The position numbers were made by a program, and so were the translations under genes. A model generated the notes under the pieces. The model searched no databases and had not been told where the DNA came from. It saw only the letters and a list, made by a program, of their open reading frames with translations. DNA of 64,000 bases from Thermotoga caldifontis AZM44c09 (GTDB taxonomy: Bacteria > Thermotogota > Thermotogae > Thermotogales > DSM-5069). Of the stretch, positions 1 through 9,063 are shown piece after piece. Every line of letters begins with the position of its first letter. Position 1 is the stretch's first letter. The stretch lies in NCBI RefSeq assembly GCF_000828655.1, contig NZ_AP014509.1:186001-250000 (forward strand). The letters run 5' to 3'.

Positions 1-727
1 ACAGATAGAGCGCGTTCAAGAGAGACTTGTGCAACCTCAGCAGTTCCTCTCCCGCGTAGGTTACCTGCACGCTTTCTCCCATTTTGCCTATGTAGGCTCC
101 CTGTGTGCAGACAAACAATGGCCGTGTCAGCTGGTTGGTCGGCATGATCTTTCGCTGCACGTTCCCTTCACCTTGATTCTTTTCGGGCATGCATATGTTG
201 ATCAACGAACATGGATCGCATCTTTTTCGAGAATACTGTGGCTTAGGTGGATTACTCGAAAGGCTTCTTATGGATTCAACGACAGAGCGTAACTTTCCCA
301 GCAGCTCGTCGTTTGGAAGAACTTCGAAAGTCTTTTGAGAACCGAGATACACCAATTTGCCACTCACTTTTTCGAGCTCGATCTCGAAACTTTCCGAACA
401 GCAGACCATGTAAGCCAGCAGCTGCAGAACATCGTTTTCATACGGTCGATCTGCGGCACCCTTTTTCGTCTCGACGATCACAATCCTGTCCTGCTTAACA
501 ACAGTCTGATCTATGGTCCCGTAAAGACCATACCTTCGTGATTGAACAAAAACCTGAGATTTTTTCTTGTAATCCTTGGTCTGCACTTTTTTCTCGATCT
601 TCTGGGACAGGAAACGTCCTTCTTCAACGTGTGCGTTCGTCACGAACTGACCCTTCACGTATTCTATGTAACATCTGTATGGACAGTATAGATAGGCATT
701 TATGGCAGATACCGGAATTTCTTCCAT
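1..727 (-). CDS. cas4-cas1: Cas4-Cas1 fusion, CRISPR adaptation protein (3' end outside window)
   Basis: Reading leftward from the ATG at 725-727, the frame stays open to the window edge (242 codons). Residues 1-180 are Cas4: Cys15 and Cys19 in CPYRC, then a RecB-like nuclease set H33, D73 (GTID), E86 and K88 (ETKKG), a Q102...Y106 motif, and C169, C172, C178 to complete a four-Cys iron-sulfur site. From about residue 201 the chain continues without a stop into a Cas1 N-terminus (RPLFVCTQGAYIGKMGE and on). Cas4 trims and selects prespacers next to the PAM, and Cas1 (with Cas2) integrates them. The start lies 10 bases after the cas3 stop with GAGGCG as ribosome site, so it belongs to the same operon. 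Cas4-Cas1 fusions are known mainly from other type I subtypes. The Cas1 catalytic residues, cas2 and the array would lie left of base 1. Confidence 0.88.
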   Translation of the reverse strand, partial: MEEIPVSAINAYLYCPYRCYIEYVKGQFVTNAHVEEGRFLSQKIEKKVQTKDYKKKSQVFVQSRRYGLYGTIDQTVVKQDRIVIVETKKGAADRPYENDVLQLLAYMVCCSESFEIELEKVSGKLVYLGSQKTFEVLPNDELLGKLRSVVESIRSLSSNPPKPQYSRKRCDPCSLINICMPEKNQGEGNVQRKIMPTNQLTRPLFVCTQGAYIGKMGESVQVTYAGEELLRLHKSLLNALYL

Positions 728-736
728 AAAATCGCC

Positions 737-2758
737 TCACTGGGGAAAAAGGTCACATTCCCAGGGCTTCTCGGAAAGATAGCTGACAGCTTTTATCGCG
801 TCGGTTCCTATGACAACTTTCTCTTTCCATCCGTTGATTTCGGCTTCTCTCACAGCAAGATCCATGAAGAAGCATTCGCTTTCTTCCTCTGGACTTAAAC
901 GGTAGACAGGTAGACCGTCGAGTTCTAGAGCCTTCATGTCGAACATCTGTGACTCCACCTTGGTCGGTATGAAGAATTTCTTTTCCGATCTGGTCACGAT
1001 GCTCAAATGAACCTTTTCCGGCTTTTCGAGAGGTTCCAGAAGCTCGTACGCTTCGTTGACTATTCCTCTCATGTCGACGGGTATAACGCTTTTCCCCAGC
1101 TTTCTCACCCTGTATCGAGTTAACACGAAGAATTTGTCGTAGACGAAGCGCTCCGTACCGCAGAATTTTTTTGGATCAACAACGTATACCTTCTGTGTGA
1201 ACTCACTTCTGAAACTCAGGATGAGCTTTTCCACAAATTTTCTGTACACAGCACATGCTCCACACAATTCATCGTCCTGATAGGTCGTTCTGATCTTTTC
1301 ACGCAGCTGCGGTGATCTTTCCAGAACATGTTCGGCACTCTCACATTCTTCATCCAACAAACTTTTTGCGAAGTAGTAAAAATCCAGTTCGATCCTCCTC
1401 GAATGCCGACTCAGAAAATTCCTTTCAAGGCCAAACAGAGATTCGAGCAACTGGAAATACTCTCTTAAGAGATCTTTGTAATCCTTCGGAAAGAGGAGTG
1501 TGAAGAAATCCTCGTAGAACGCCAGGACCAATCCTTGAGGTCCCAAATACTCTCTTTTCAAGTTCTCGACGGACAAAGACAGCTTGCTCTGCACACTTCT
1601 GGCGAACCCCAACCTGTCGTTTGATTCCTCAAGTATCTTCTGAACAGCCGAGAAAATTCTCGCAGGAACGAACATGTACGCGTAGGCAGGGACGTCCGTG
1701 CGGTTCTTACCCAGCACCCTGCCCACACGCCCGAGTCTCTGAACTATATCTTCAGCTGTTGATGCTTCAAAAATAACGACGTCTAATCCCTGACGGTCCT
1801 TTTCTGGCCTGCTGATTTCGTACCCGACATCTATGGTCGTTGTGGCGAGTATCAGCCTTTTACGCAGGGCCGTGATCCTCTCTCCGCGCGACATCGGACC
1901 AGTCACCATTCCAAATTCGATCCCATTGCTTCTCAAATAGTGTGCGAGTTTTGCGAGACGAGAGAGCGAATCGGACACGATCAGAATGTCTTTGTCGGCG
2001 TGTTCTTTGACGATCTGCAGGATCAGGTCCATGTGTTCATCCAGTTTCCCAGAACCACGCACAAGCTCGACGTACACGGGTGAAGCAGCCGGTTTGAAAT
2101 CTTGCGAACTGTTTTCTTCTAACCCAATTCGGCTCACCCTTAGTCCCAGCTTGGTAAAAGCGTTGTCCACGTATCTACTCGGTGTCGCCGTCATGAAGAT
2201 GTACTTCTGCCTCAGGTTAAAGTAACGGGAAGTTGCGATCAAGGCGAACGCGAAAAACAATCTGCCAGGATCGTACACGTGAAACTCATCAAATACAACA
2301 AGCTGAGGAAATTTGAACAGCTTCACCAGCAGATCTCCAGATCTTGCTCTCGCACCGTACCTTTGAAGAAGAACGTAGAAGACTATGTCGGGGTTCGTGA
2401 TGGCTATGGCTCTTTCTGCCGAGAGGATCGATCTAAGGGCACGTGAGTGTGACGAACTATCCATTTCCTCAAGGCTCTGCGAGGTCACAAGAAAGACTCT
2501 GTGCCCAAGCCTGTGTTCCTGCACGAATCGTTCCACAGTAGCTTCGTACTGGTTTATCAATTCGTTCACTGGAGCGATGATGAGCACTCTGTCAATGTTC
2601 AGCTTTCTGATGGCGTTCAACACTGCCAGCGTCTTACCAGTTCCCGTTGGATAGACGTTTATGACTACGTCGCTGTTTTCCAGCTCCCTGTACGTTCTGA
2701 CCTGATGGTCTACCCACGTTCTCCCATCTTCCTCCAGTACCGGTACCGAATAACCCAT
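737..2758 (-). CDS. cas3: Cas3 helicase of type I-D (no HD domain)
   Basis: Superfamily 2 DNA helicase that would unwind target DNA once the I-D Cascade has formed an R-loop. Motifs in order: Walker A in YPTGTGKT near residue 38, the DExH-type box in FDEFH, TATPSR as motif III, DVGYEIS and QRLGRVGR as motifs V and VI. The protein of ~673 residues carries no N-terminal HD nuclease. That is normal for subtype I-D, where the HD domain sits on Cas10d. The ATG at 2756-2758 is preceded directly by an in-frame TTG; either could start translation. It follows csc1 by about 12 bases and precedes cas4-cas1 by 10, so translation is probably coupled. Confidence 0.9.
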   Translation of the reverse strand: MGYSVPVLEEDGRTWVDHQVRTYRELENSDVVINVYPTGTGKTLAVLNAIRKLNIDRVLIIAPVNELINQYEATVERFVQEHRLGHRVFLVTSQSLEEMDSSSHSRALRSILSAERAIAITNPDIVFYVLLQRYGARARSGDLLVKLFKFPQLVVFDEFHVYDPGRLFFAFALIATSRYFNLRQKYIFMTATPSRYVDNAFTKLGLRVSRIGLEENSSQDFKPAASPVYVELVRGSGKLDEHMDLILQIVKEHADKDILIVSDSLSRLAKLAHYLRSNGIEFGMVTGPMSRGERITALRKRLILATTTIDVGYEISRPEKDRQGLDVVIFEASTAEDIVQRLGRVGRVLGKNRTDVPAYAYMFVPARIFSAVQKILEESNDRLGFARSVQSKLSLSVENLKREYLGPQGLVLAFYEDFFTLLFPKDYKDLLREYFQLLESLFGLERNFLSRHSRRIELDFYYFAKSLLDEECESAEHVLERSPQLREKIRTTYQDDELCGACAVYRKFVEKLILSFRSEFTQKVYVVDPKKFCGTERFVYDKFFVLTRYRVRKLGKSVIPVDMRGIVNEAYELLEPLEKPEKVHLSIVTRSEKKFFIPTKVESQMFDMKALELDGLPVYRLSPEEESECFFMDLAVREAEINGWKEKVVIGTDAIKAVSYLSEKPWECDLFPQ

Positions 2759-2772
2759 CAACTGTTTCAGTG

Positions 2773-3498
2773 CTAACCACTCCCCGATGCGAAATAAAAG
2801 ACCTGGCTTGGCAGAAACACATTTTGCTCTATGCTCTGATCGGTGATCGTTCGAACCTCCAGGTATCTACCGCGCATTTTCACGTTTTCGATCAATGGAA
2901 CAGGTTTCATGGAAATGACCTCGTAGCTGAGTAGATCGTACGAGCTCGGCAAATCTATCGGATTTATGGGATGCTGGCACACAAATTCACCTTCACGCTC
3001 TTTTGCTTCCAGCAGTTCAACGCTCAGCTCGCATTTGCTCATCAGCTTGCCGAGCCGTATGAACTTGGGAAACGCGATTTTCTCGGGTGTGAGAACGTAG
3101 AAGATCGCCACACTTTCCGGTGCGACCATCTTGAACTGCCCGAGCTGTGGAGAATTTCGCGGCCTCGGTTTTTTCCCGGCATGTTCTCGCAGTACGGTTG
3201 CATCGACCACCACGTTTTCTTCCATACTGAGGAAGAATCCTTCACCTATCGAGTTGAAACTCGTGGTTGTCCAGTTGTACTTCACGAATTTCGCGGGAAA
3301 CACGTAAGCTTTCACACCACTCAAGTCTTTCTGGTAGCGAGGGGTATCGAATCCCACGTAGCTTTGCTGGGCAAAGCCAAGCGCGTAAGCCAGGGCGTAG
3401 TTTCCTATGAAAGGAACCGTCACGAACATCGAAGAAACTTCCTTGCTGGCAAAGAAAAGTTCCTCATGCGTTGTTAAAACGCATCTGTAAAGGTACAT
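2773..3498 (-). CDS. csc1: Csc1, Cas5-group Cascade subunit of type I-D
   Basis: A 241-residue protein in the position and size range of Csc1 (Cas5d), the subunit that caps the 5' handle of the crRNA in the I-D effector. The sequence itself has few obvious catalytic motifs. It begins MYLYRCVLTTHEELFFASKE, a typical RAMP beta-strand start, and contains a FDTPRYQKDLSGVKAYVFPA segment. The call rests mainly on placement between csc2 and cas3 in an otherwise complete I-D operon. It begins 6 bases after the csc2 stop. Confidence 0.8.
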   Translation of the reverse strand: MYLYRCVLTTHEELFFASKEVSSMFVTVPFIGNYALAYALGFAQQSYVGFDTPRYQKDLSGVKAYVFPAKFVKYNWTTTSFNSIGEGFFLSMEENVVVDATVLREHAGKKPRPRNSPQLGQFKMVAPESVAIFYVLTPEKIAFPKFIRLGKLMSKCELSVELLEAKEREGEFVCQHPINPIDLPSSYDLLSYEVISMKPVPLIENVKMRGRYLEVRTITDQSIEQNVFLPSQVFYFASGSG

Positions 3499-3504
3499 CG
3501 TGGA

Positions 3505-4491
3505 TCATCTCGCTTCGGCATCAATTGGAAGTTTCTTTAAGTTTTTTAGAGCATCAACAAATCCCTTTTCTACGGGATTTGCGTAAATCTCACGTATTTC
3601 CTTGAGCAGATCTTCAAGTTCCCGTTCCTTCAAGATCTGCACAGTTGCCGGTGCATCTTTTAAAGATTCCTCAACGCATTCCAAAAGTGCCTCCTTCACT
3701 TTATCGTGGGGCAGTGGGTGCTGTTTCACCGGTGCATCAAGTTTGTCCCAAACAGCCTTCGTCAGTTGCAGGGAGCTGAGTAGCTCTGCGTCGGAACCTA
3801 TGATCGCAACTATTTCGTTTTTCACTTTACCGATCCTCGAAGTGACCGCACCGTACCTCGTCGTTCTCAGAATGTTGCCTAAACAGTAGACAAACTCTTC
3901 TTCACGAACGTCTCTGAGAGTTTCTACATCGACAAAATGCGTTTCAGGTTTGACGCACTCCACGCTCGCGAGGCTCTCTCGCATTTCCAATCCCTTCTCG
4001 GTAACTTCAGTCATGGTGCCCAACTCGCTCAGAGCATTGATCGTGAGAATCTCCGTTATCTCCGACGCCGGAAGAATGGAATAGGCTGTGTCGGACAGGA
4101 CCCTCGATTTCAGGCTACCTTTCGACGTGCCTCCTTTCTCGGCCGCGGCAAAACCGTACAGCTGGCAATCCACACACTTTCCGCACATCTGTCCGTTGAT
4201 CGAACAGTCCACATCGAACAGCCCGTAAAACCTTAAGAACTCTCTTCCCGTTCTCCTCTCCGGTGCCACGACTTTCCTCTTGGAGAACACAACTCGAGTT
4301 TTGATGTTTTTGTCCGCGAATCCCATGTACGTCAGTTCTTTGCTGATGCCTTCATCGGTTCGAAGAATGAGTTCGGATTCTGATTTTCTCAACACGACGA
4401 TGCTGACGAAGCGAGATTCTGGTTTGACTGGAAATTCGCCTTTGACGAAGAAACTTCTCAGCTTCTCAGATACTGGACTTTTCAGAACCAT
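3505..4491 (-). CDS. csc2: Csc2, Cas7-group backbone subunit of type I-D Cascade
   Basis: Backbone RAMP protein that polymerises along crRNA. Recognised by the Cys-rich segment CSINGQMCGKCVDCQLYGFA around residues 95-115, followed by a KSRVLSDTAYSILP stretch, as in Csc2 proteins. The start is placed at the ATG at 4491 because GAGGAGGGTGAGCC lies just upstream. A longer frame to 4539 exists but lacks a ribosome site and would lie inside cas10d. With this start the gene overlaps the end of cas10d by 26 bases, which suggests coupled translation. About 328 residues, a normal length. Confidence 0.9.
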   Translation of the reverse strand: MVLKSPVSEKLRSFFVKGEFPVKPESRFVSIVVLRKSESELILRTDEGISKELTYMGFADKNIKTRVVFSKRKVVAPERRTGREFLRFYGLFDVDCSINGQMCGKCVDCQLYGFAAAEKGGTSKGSLKSRVLSDTAYSILPASEITEILTINALSELGTMTEVTEKGLEMRESLASVECVKPETHFVDVETLRDVREEEFVYCLGNILRTTRYGAVTSRIGKVKNEIVAIIGSDAELLSSLQLTKAVWDKLDAPVKQHPLPHDKVKEALLECVEESLKDAPATVQILKERELEDLLKEIREIYANPVEKGFVDALKNLKKLPIDAEAR

Positions 4492-7030
4492 CTGGCTCAC
4501 CCTCCTCACCGGATTTTTCACCTTGAGCTTTCCTCTCAAGCGAAATCAGCCTGATGTTTCCCAGAAACACGTTCTTGTACTTGGAAAAATCGGCGATAAG
4601 TATCTCCCTGCCTTTCAAGAGATCACCGTTCCCGATAGTTTTGAGAAAGTTTAGAAACTCGTCAACGAACGCCTTTGCCTGATCAATGCCCGCGTTTTCT
4701 GGTAGGGACCTTGAAACGGATTCCAGCAGGAGAGCTTCGAGGTCTTTTTCGTCTTCGCCCAGCTTCGGATCGAATTTCCTCACGGCCGAGAAAGCGTCTG
4801 TGAAGGGCTTCAGGTACTGATGATCACTCACCTTCGGGCTGTCAGTTCTCCGATGGGCCCAGCTTCTTGCAAGTTTTGCCATCTCCTGGATCTCTCTCAT
4901 TTCATCACCCCCGAATATCTTGAACAGATTGAACGCGACATCGTTCCTGATCGTTTCTCCCCACAGTCTGCCCACCAGCGCGGCTCTATCGATGTTCGAC
5001 GGCTGTTTTACAAATTCAAAGAATTTTTCAAGAACCCTGCCGTCATCGAGATATCCAGCGAACTGAGCCCACATATCCCTGCTTGAGGAACTTTCCAGAA
5101 TCTTCTGTGCAACCGCGGGCAAATCCTTGATGTACACGTCGGAACTGAATTCGATGTCATCCTGTAAAAGTAGCACGTCCGTAGTGACGAGTACCCTGAC
5201 CGGCAGGTTCCGAACGATCCTGACAGCGTGTAAGGCTGCGAGAGCGGCGAGTTTTTGCCAGCTATCTGCCGCCGAGGAGGTGAAAGAAAAGTATGTCATG
5301 TTGCCGAAAACGGTGTGCGGAAGCTTTCTGGACGTTCCAGCAGGTCCGTAGATGAGGTTCATGATGTTCTGCGGGATCTTCGAGCGCCTTCCTTTTGATG
5401 GCGCATTCTCAAGCTCATCGTAGCTTGCCTTGAGTATCTCGAGAAACTCCTGGGGATAGAAGTTGGACGGAATCAAAATGAACAGAACTTCCTTTTCACC
5501 GCTGAATGGTAGCTTTGCCTTCGTTGCCAGGAACTGTAATCTGCAGAACTGACAGACCATCCTTCGAGGTTCTTTCACCGCGTGGGCTGTGAGCCTGTTC
5601 GTGAAATACTGAACTTTCAGCTCAGGGCCCTCCGCCGATCTGATCTCGACTATGCGACCCTTTTCTGCACTCATTCCACACACGGAGCAGGTTGTTTCGT
5701 ATTTTCCGTAATGTGCGAATGCATTTTTGAATATCTCGGATCTTGGTAACCAGAAACCGTTCAGCTCGAGCGTCGATTCGAGGTATTCTCTCATCACCGC
5801 TTGGAGCGTTGGACTCTTTTGTTTGCTCTGGAAAACTCTGTACACTCCTTCGAGCGACATTAACTTTTGCACGAGTTCATCCAGCTGGTCGTTCTCGATG
5901 GAAATCTTTTTGGATATTTCGGAATAGACAGCCTCGAGTTTCCCCGACCTTGGTAGGTCATTAGGATCATCAGGATCGACACCCACAATTTCCTTGAACA
6001 CAGCACGAGCTCTTGTGTATTCTTCACTCTTTTCGGACAGTTCCTCTTTGAGCTTATCGAACAGCTTTCTCAAGCCATCCACGAAAACTGCGCTCGCTTC
6101 GTATTTGGATTTCCTCGATACAGATAAAATTCTGCTCAACAAACTTCGCCAGTCCAGTTCAAAAGCGCTGTCTGAGAATCTGACACCAGTTGGCGAGAAG
6201 GTCGCTGCCGCATCGGCAACGGCGTTCGCAAAGGGAGAATCGTTGAGAATCCTATCCGAAAGTTCGTCAACAAACTGTTTGTAACTCTGTTCATCGAAAT
6301 TCACTCTGCGTTTTGACAGATAAACGGTTCCGTTTGGAAACCGTGCGATGGCGACCATTTCGAATTTTTCTTCCAGCAACCTGTTCATCACTTCGTAGAT
6401 GATTTCGGTCAGAGCCCCCCTGTACTCTCTGAGCTTGAAGTAGAACAGGTGTGTGAACTGAAATTTTTTATTTGTCAATTCGCTCAGCTCTTCGAGGACT
6501 GCTTCGCACGATGCTTTCAAACTATCATCGATTGACAGATCGACGTCCTTGAAGTTGTCAAACTTGTCTGCGAACTTGACAATCCTCGTCAGGATCTTTG
6601 CTTTTTCGTCAAAAGCACCCTTGTTGAAAAGAAGTTCCATCCCGCTGAGTCCACTCGCTTGATGAAGACCGACACAAGCCTGCAGAATTTTCAGACTCTC
6701 ATCGCGGAGAACGTCCTCGTCACCGACATCGAGTCTTTCAAGAATTTGCCTTATACTTTCCAGGTCCGCACTCTGCCTTAAGGTGCTTTCGAGGATCTTG
6801 TTGGTGTCGTGGATCAAACCAGCGTAGAACGAAAGCTTCACGTGCTCAGGCGGAAGTATTCCCAGACTCTCACACAGTTTTGCCAACTGATAGCTTACAA
6901 GAGCCACGTTCACGAAGTGATCCGCAAAAGATCTTCCAGCCTTTGGCCCGCTTGTGTGATATTGAGACCCGTAGAATTTCTCTACGTTCAGGATGGCTCT
7001 AACCATTCTTGCCCTATCTTGCTCCGTCAT
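4466..7030 (-). CDS. cas10d: Cas10d (Csc3), large subunit with HD nuclease, type I-D
   Basis: Signature large subunit of subtype I-D, 854 residues. The N-terminal ~120 residues form an HD phosphohydrolase: a His in SFADHFVN near residue 37 and LIHDTNK near residue 72, expected to cut DNA for the HD-less Cas3. The middle holds a zinc-finger-like pair, CSVCG and CQFC, around residues 465-510. The C-terminal third is helical and ends in a charged tail (GEKSGEEGEPDGS). No GGDD cyclase motif is visible, as expected for Cas10d. Start ATG at 7030 with GGGGTGAAC upstream, 66 bases after the WYL regulator. Confidence 0.92.
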   Translation of the reverse strand: MTEQDRARMVRAILNVEKFYGSQYHTSGPKAGRSFADHFVNVALVSYQLAKLCESLGILPPEHVKLSFYAGLIHDTNKILESTLRQSADLESIRQILERLDVGDEDVLRDESLKILQACVGLHQASGLSGMELLFNKGAFDEKAKILTRIVKFADKFDNFKDVDLSIDDSLKASCEAVLEELSELTNKKFQFTHLFYFKLREYRGALTEIIYEVMNRLLEEKFEMVAIARFPNGTVYLSKRRVNFDEQSYKQFVDELSDRILNDSPFANAVADAAATFSPTGVRFSDSAFELDWRSLLSRILSVSRKSKYEASAVFVDGLRKLFDKLKEELSEKSEEYTRARAVFKEIVGVDPDDPNDLPRSGKLEAVYSEISKKISIENDQLDELVQKLMSLEGVYRVFQSKQKSPTLQAVMREYLESTLELNGFWLPRSEIFKNAFAHYGKYETTCSVCGMSAEKGRIVEIRSAEGPELKVQYFTNRLTAHAVKEPRRMVCQFCRLQFLATKAKLPFSGEKEVLFILIPSNFYPQEFLEILKASYDELENAPSKGRRSKIPQNIMNLIYGPAGTSRKLPHTVFGNMTYFSFTSSAADSWQKLAALAALHAVRIVRNLPVRVLVTTDVLLLQDDIEFSSDVYIKDLPAVAQKILESSSSRDMWAQFAGYLDDGRVLEKFFEFVKQPSNIDRAALVGRLWGETIRNDVAFNLFKIFGGDEMREIQEMAKLARSWAHRRTDSPKVSDHQYLKPFTDAFSAVRKFDPKLGEDEKDLEALLLESVSRSLPENAGIDQAKAFVDEFLNFLKTIGNGDLLKGREILIADFSKYKNVFLGNIRLISLERKAQGEKSGEEGEPDGSEKSSI

Positions 7031-7096
7031 CTTTCAGTTCACCCCCCATTTTCAACGAGGAATATAATCGACCTGAAAATGGTGTTCTAAAAACGA

Positions 7097-8089
7097 CTAA
7101 TGTCTGTCGTCTTGAGCGTAGATGGCTCTCATACGGTTTATCTCGTCGATCACTTTTTTCCTCATCCACTCTGGTGACAGCAGTTTGGCCTCCGCCCCCC
7201 ACGATAGAACCCACGAGATGAATTCTCTGTATCCACAAATGTTCACAGAATAGATCAGAGATCCGTCCCCAAGCTCCCGAATACGCTGGGTTTGATGCCT
7301 TATGGTTTCCCGCACCTTGTTTGCGACCTTCTTCGAGAACCAGACCTCGATCTGATAGCTGTTGTTCGAGAAGTGCGTACCCCAGACCTTGGAAAGCTTA
7401 GATTCTATCTCGTGAGTCGTGGGCATTGAAAAAGTCTTACCCGTGGCCTGCACTGGCGGATGTATGCGCGACACACGCAGAAGTAGCTCGAAGTTTCTCG
7501 AGACTTCTCGGCAGAATAAATACCAGTGCTCGTCGGTGAAAACGAACCTGTACGGTTCGACAGTGTAGTTCCTCCATCCAAGTATTGGATGTCTGTAGTT
7601 GAAAGAAACGACGTAGCGACGCTCCATCGCTTCCTCTAAGACTTCGACGGTGTTTCGATCTATGAATTCAGACTTCGGGTTCAGCAGGTAATAATAATCG
7701 ACCCTCGTTGCGTATTTCCAGAAGAAGCTATCCAGCTGTAGCGAGTCGCGGATTTTCAGCTCTATTTCCTTCAAATCATCGAAGTAGAGAGTACCAAAAT
7801 ACTTCTTCGCCAACTCCACGATCAGCAAGAGTATCTTCTTCTGCCTCGCTGTGAGCGACAGTGTATAGTCATGGTCCACGACGAAGTCTTTCTGCAGCTC
7901 GACAACCCCACGGCGATTAACTACGGGAATACCCGCCATCTTCATCTCCTCGATGTATCTTTCGACCGTGCGAAGCGTCACGTTCAACTCCTCGGCGAGT
8001 TGCCGAGTGTGAACTTTTGCACCTTTCATCAATTTGCTCATGATCCTGTAAATACGGTTGATCTTATTCTCTACATCTCTTCGCTTCAT
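7097..8089 (-). CDS. WYL-domain transcriptional regulator in the cas operon
   Basis: A 330-residue regulator: an N-terminal winged helix (residues ~10-60, LAEELNVTLRTVERYIEEM), a middle linker, and a WYL sensor domain in the second half (RYVVSFNYRH..., YRFVFTDEHWYLFCRE near residues 165-205), with a C-terminal WCX-like extension. WYL proteins bind nucleic acid or nucleotide ligands and often regulate CRISPR and other defence loci; a WYL regulator (Sll7009) is linked to the I-D system of Synechocystis 6803. Here the gene lies inside the operon, overlapping the cas6 end by 26 bases, so it is co-transcribed and is a good candidate for autoregulation of the cas genes. Confidence 0.87.
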   Translation of the reverse strand: MKRRDVENKINRIYRIMSKLMKGAKVHTRQLAEELNVTLRTVERYIEEMKMAGIPVVNRRGVVELQKDFVVDHDYTLSLTARQKKILLLIVELAKKYFGTLYFDDLKEIELKIRDSLQLDSFFWKYATRVDYYYLLNPKSEFIDRNTVEVLEEAMERRYVVSFNYRHPILGWRNYTVEPYRFVFTDEHWYLFCREVSRNFELLLRVSRIHPPVQATGKTFSMPTTHEIESKLSKVWGTHFSNNSYQIEVWFSKKVANKVRETIRHQTQRIRELGDGSLIYSVNICGYREFISWVLSWGAEAKLLSPEWMRKKVIDEINRMRAIYAQDDRH

Positions 8090-8801
8090 GGTTCATGAAC
8101 CTCTGGTGCCGTCTGGAAACTTCTTCATCCAGCGGCACCACACCCCTGACAATGACTGAACCGAGGCCCCTGGCAGTGGAATAACCCATTCCTGCAAAGT
8201 GGAACAGATGAAGTTCACGGAGCGGTTTGTCGAAGCGCACGTAACCTGTGAAGCCTATAACAACGTGTTTCGCAAAGCTCACCGCTTTGGTCTTGATGCA
8301 CGCTTCTTTCAGTGGCGGTAAGTCCACAGCAACCCCCAGCAGGTTCGATAGATTCCTGGCGATTCTCTCCGGATCAGGCAAAGGGAGGTTTTGATTTTTG
8401 GAAATCCTGAAAGTCGTTGGTGAAATGAAATAAATTGTGTCCATAATCGATTCGTCAAAGTTGAACTCCGTGGCCGTTCGAACTTCGATCACTTCGAAAT
8501 CCACATCCCGCAGTTTCAATTTCGGGTTGAGCGCGAGCTGCTTGAGGAAACCAATGTGAATGTCATCAGACATCGAGGTGATCCTGAAGAAATAAGTTTC
8601 ACCCTTCTTGAAGTGCCTGACTGAAGCGAGGGAAAGATCGTAGATGAGAGATAAAGAGAAGCGATCGCGAGACGGTCCGTGGATCTTTTCGATCGAGAAC
8701 TTGCTTGCTATCGTCTTTATTAAGGCTCCGTGGAGTCTTTCGGTTGGATTATCGATGAAGACATCCGTGCACGGTGATATGAAAATAAAACTTTCGATCA
8801 A
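8064..8801 (-). CDS. cas6: Cas6, CRISPR RNA-processing endoribonuclease
   Basis: Cuts pre-crRNA within the repeat and stays with the 3' hairpin. Evidence: double RAMP-like fold length (~245 residues) and the C-terminal glycine-rich loop HFAGMGYSTARGLGSV near residues 213-230, the hallmark of Cas6. A conserved N-terminal His is not obvious, so the catalytic residue cannot be named. The frame is open to a TTG at 8816, but the TTG at 8799-8801 has GGGGGATAGG correctly spaced upstream and is preferred. First gene of the leftward cas operon. Confidence 0.85.
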   Translation of the reverse strand: MIESFIFISPCTDVFIDNPTERLHGALIKTIASKFSIEKIHGPSRDRFSLSLIYDLSLASVRHFKKGETYFFRITSMSDDIHIGFLKQLALNPKLKLRDVDFEVIEVRTATEFNFDESIMDTIYFISPTTFRISKNQNLPLPDPERIARNLSNLLGVAVDLPPLKEACIKTKAVSFAKHVVIGFTGYVRFDKPLRELHLFHFAGMGYSTARGLGSVIVRGVVPLDEEVSRRHQRFMNHEAKRCRE

Positions 8802-8851
8802 ACCTATCCCCCACAAATGTGTAAAAACAAGCGAGGCTATAACTGCGAGGC

Positions 8852-8873
8852 GTGAGATCGCTCAGATCCTCAC
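8852..8873. promoter_or_regulatory. Hyphenated palindrome upstream of cas6
   Basis: GTGAGATC at 8852-8859 and GATCCTCAC at 8865-8873 form an 8-bp inverted repeat with one bulged base around CTCA-type spacer, about 50 bases upstream of the cas6 start. A TTTTTATTTT run follows on the + strand, so it would also pass as a + strand terminator, but there is no convincing + strand gene to terminate. I favour an operator for the WYL regulator or a leader hairpin of the cas transcript. Confidence 0.4.
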
Positions 8874-8924
8874 TTTTTATTTTATCACACGGAAATCATA
8901 CAGGCTTTCGAGGACAACGCATGT

Positions 8925-9063
8925 TGCTCTTCAACAACAAAGCGTCGGTGTGTCGGATCAAAGTTGTGAAGACCTACGGCACCAAGATACGAGGTTTTTC
9001 AGATTCATGCCCTTACAGTATCGGCTGAGTCCATCAGACTGTGGCAATTCACCCAGAAGAAGT
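8925..9063 (+). pseudogene. Possible TnpB N-terminal relic
   Basis: Read on the + strand, 9011-9035 gives FMPLQYRLSPS and, after a frame change, 9036-9063 gives RLWQFTQKKLN. Joined, this resembles the first ~30 residues of IS200/IS605-type TnpB proteins (a YRLYP-type strand followed by a helix containing LW and KLN). It is a fragment with no start or continuation, and its end runs into the 3' end of the neighbouring ArsR-TusA gene. The call is by eye and weak. Confidence 0.3.

Noticed and set aside
8852-8883. Rho-independent terminator on the + strand
   Set aside because: Stem plus T-run fits, but no gene is transcribed rightward into it. The position before cas6 favours a regulatory site.
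1-9000. CRISPR array near the cas genes
   Set aside because: No direct repeats of 24-37 bases with regular spacing were found in the operon or its upstream gap. The array is presumably left of the window.
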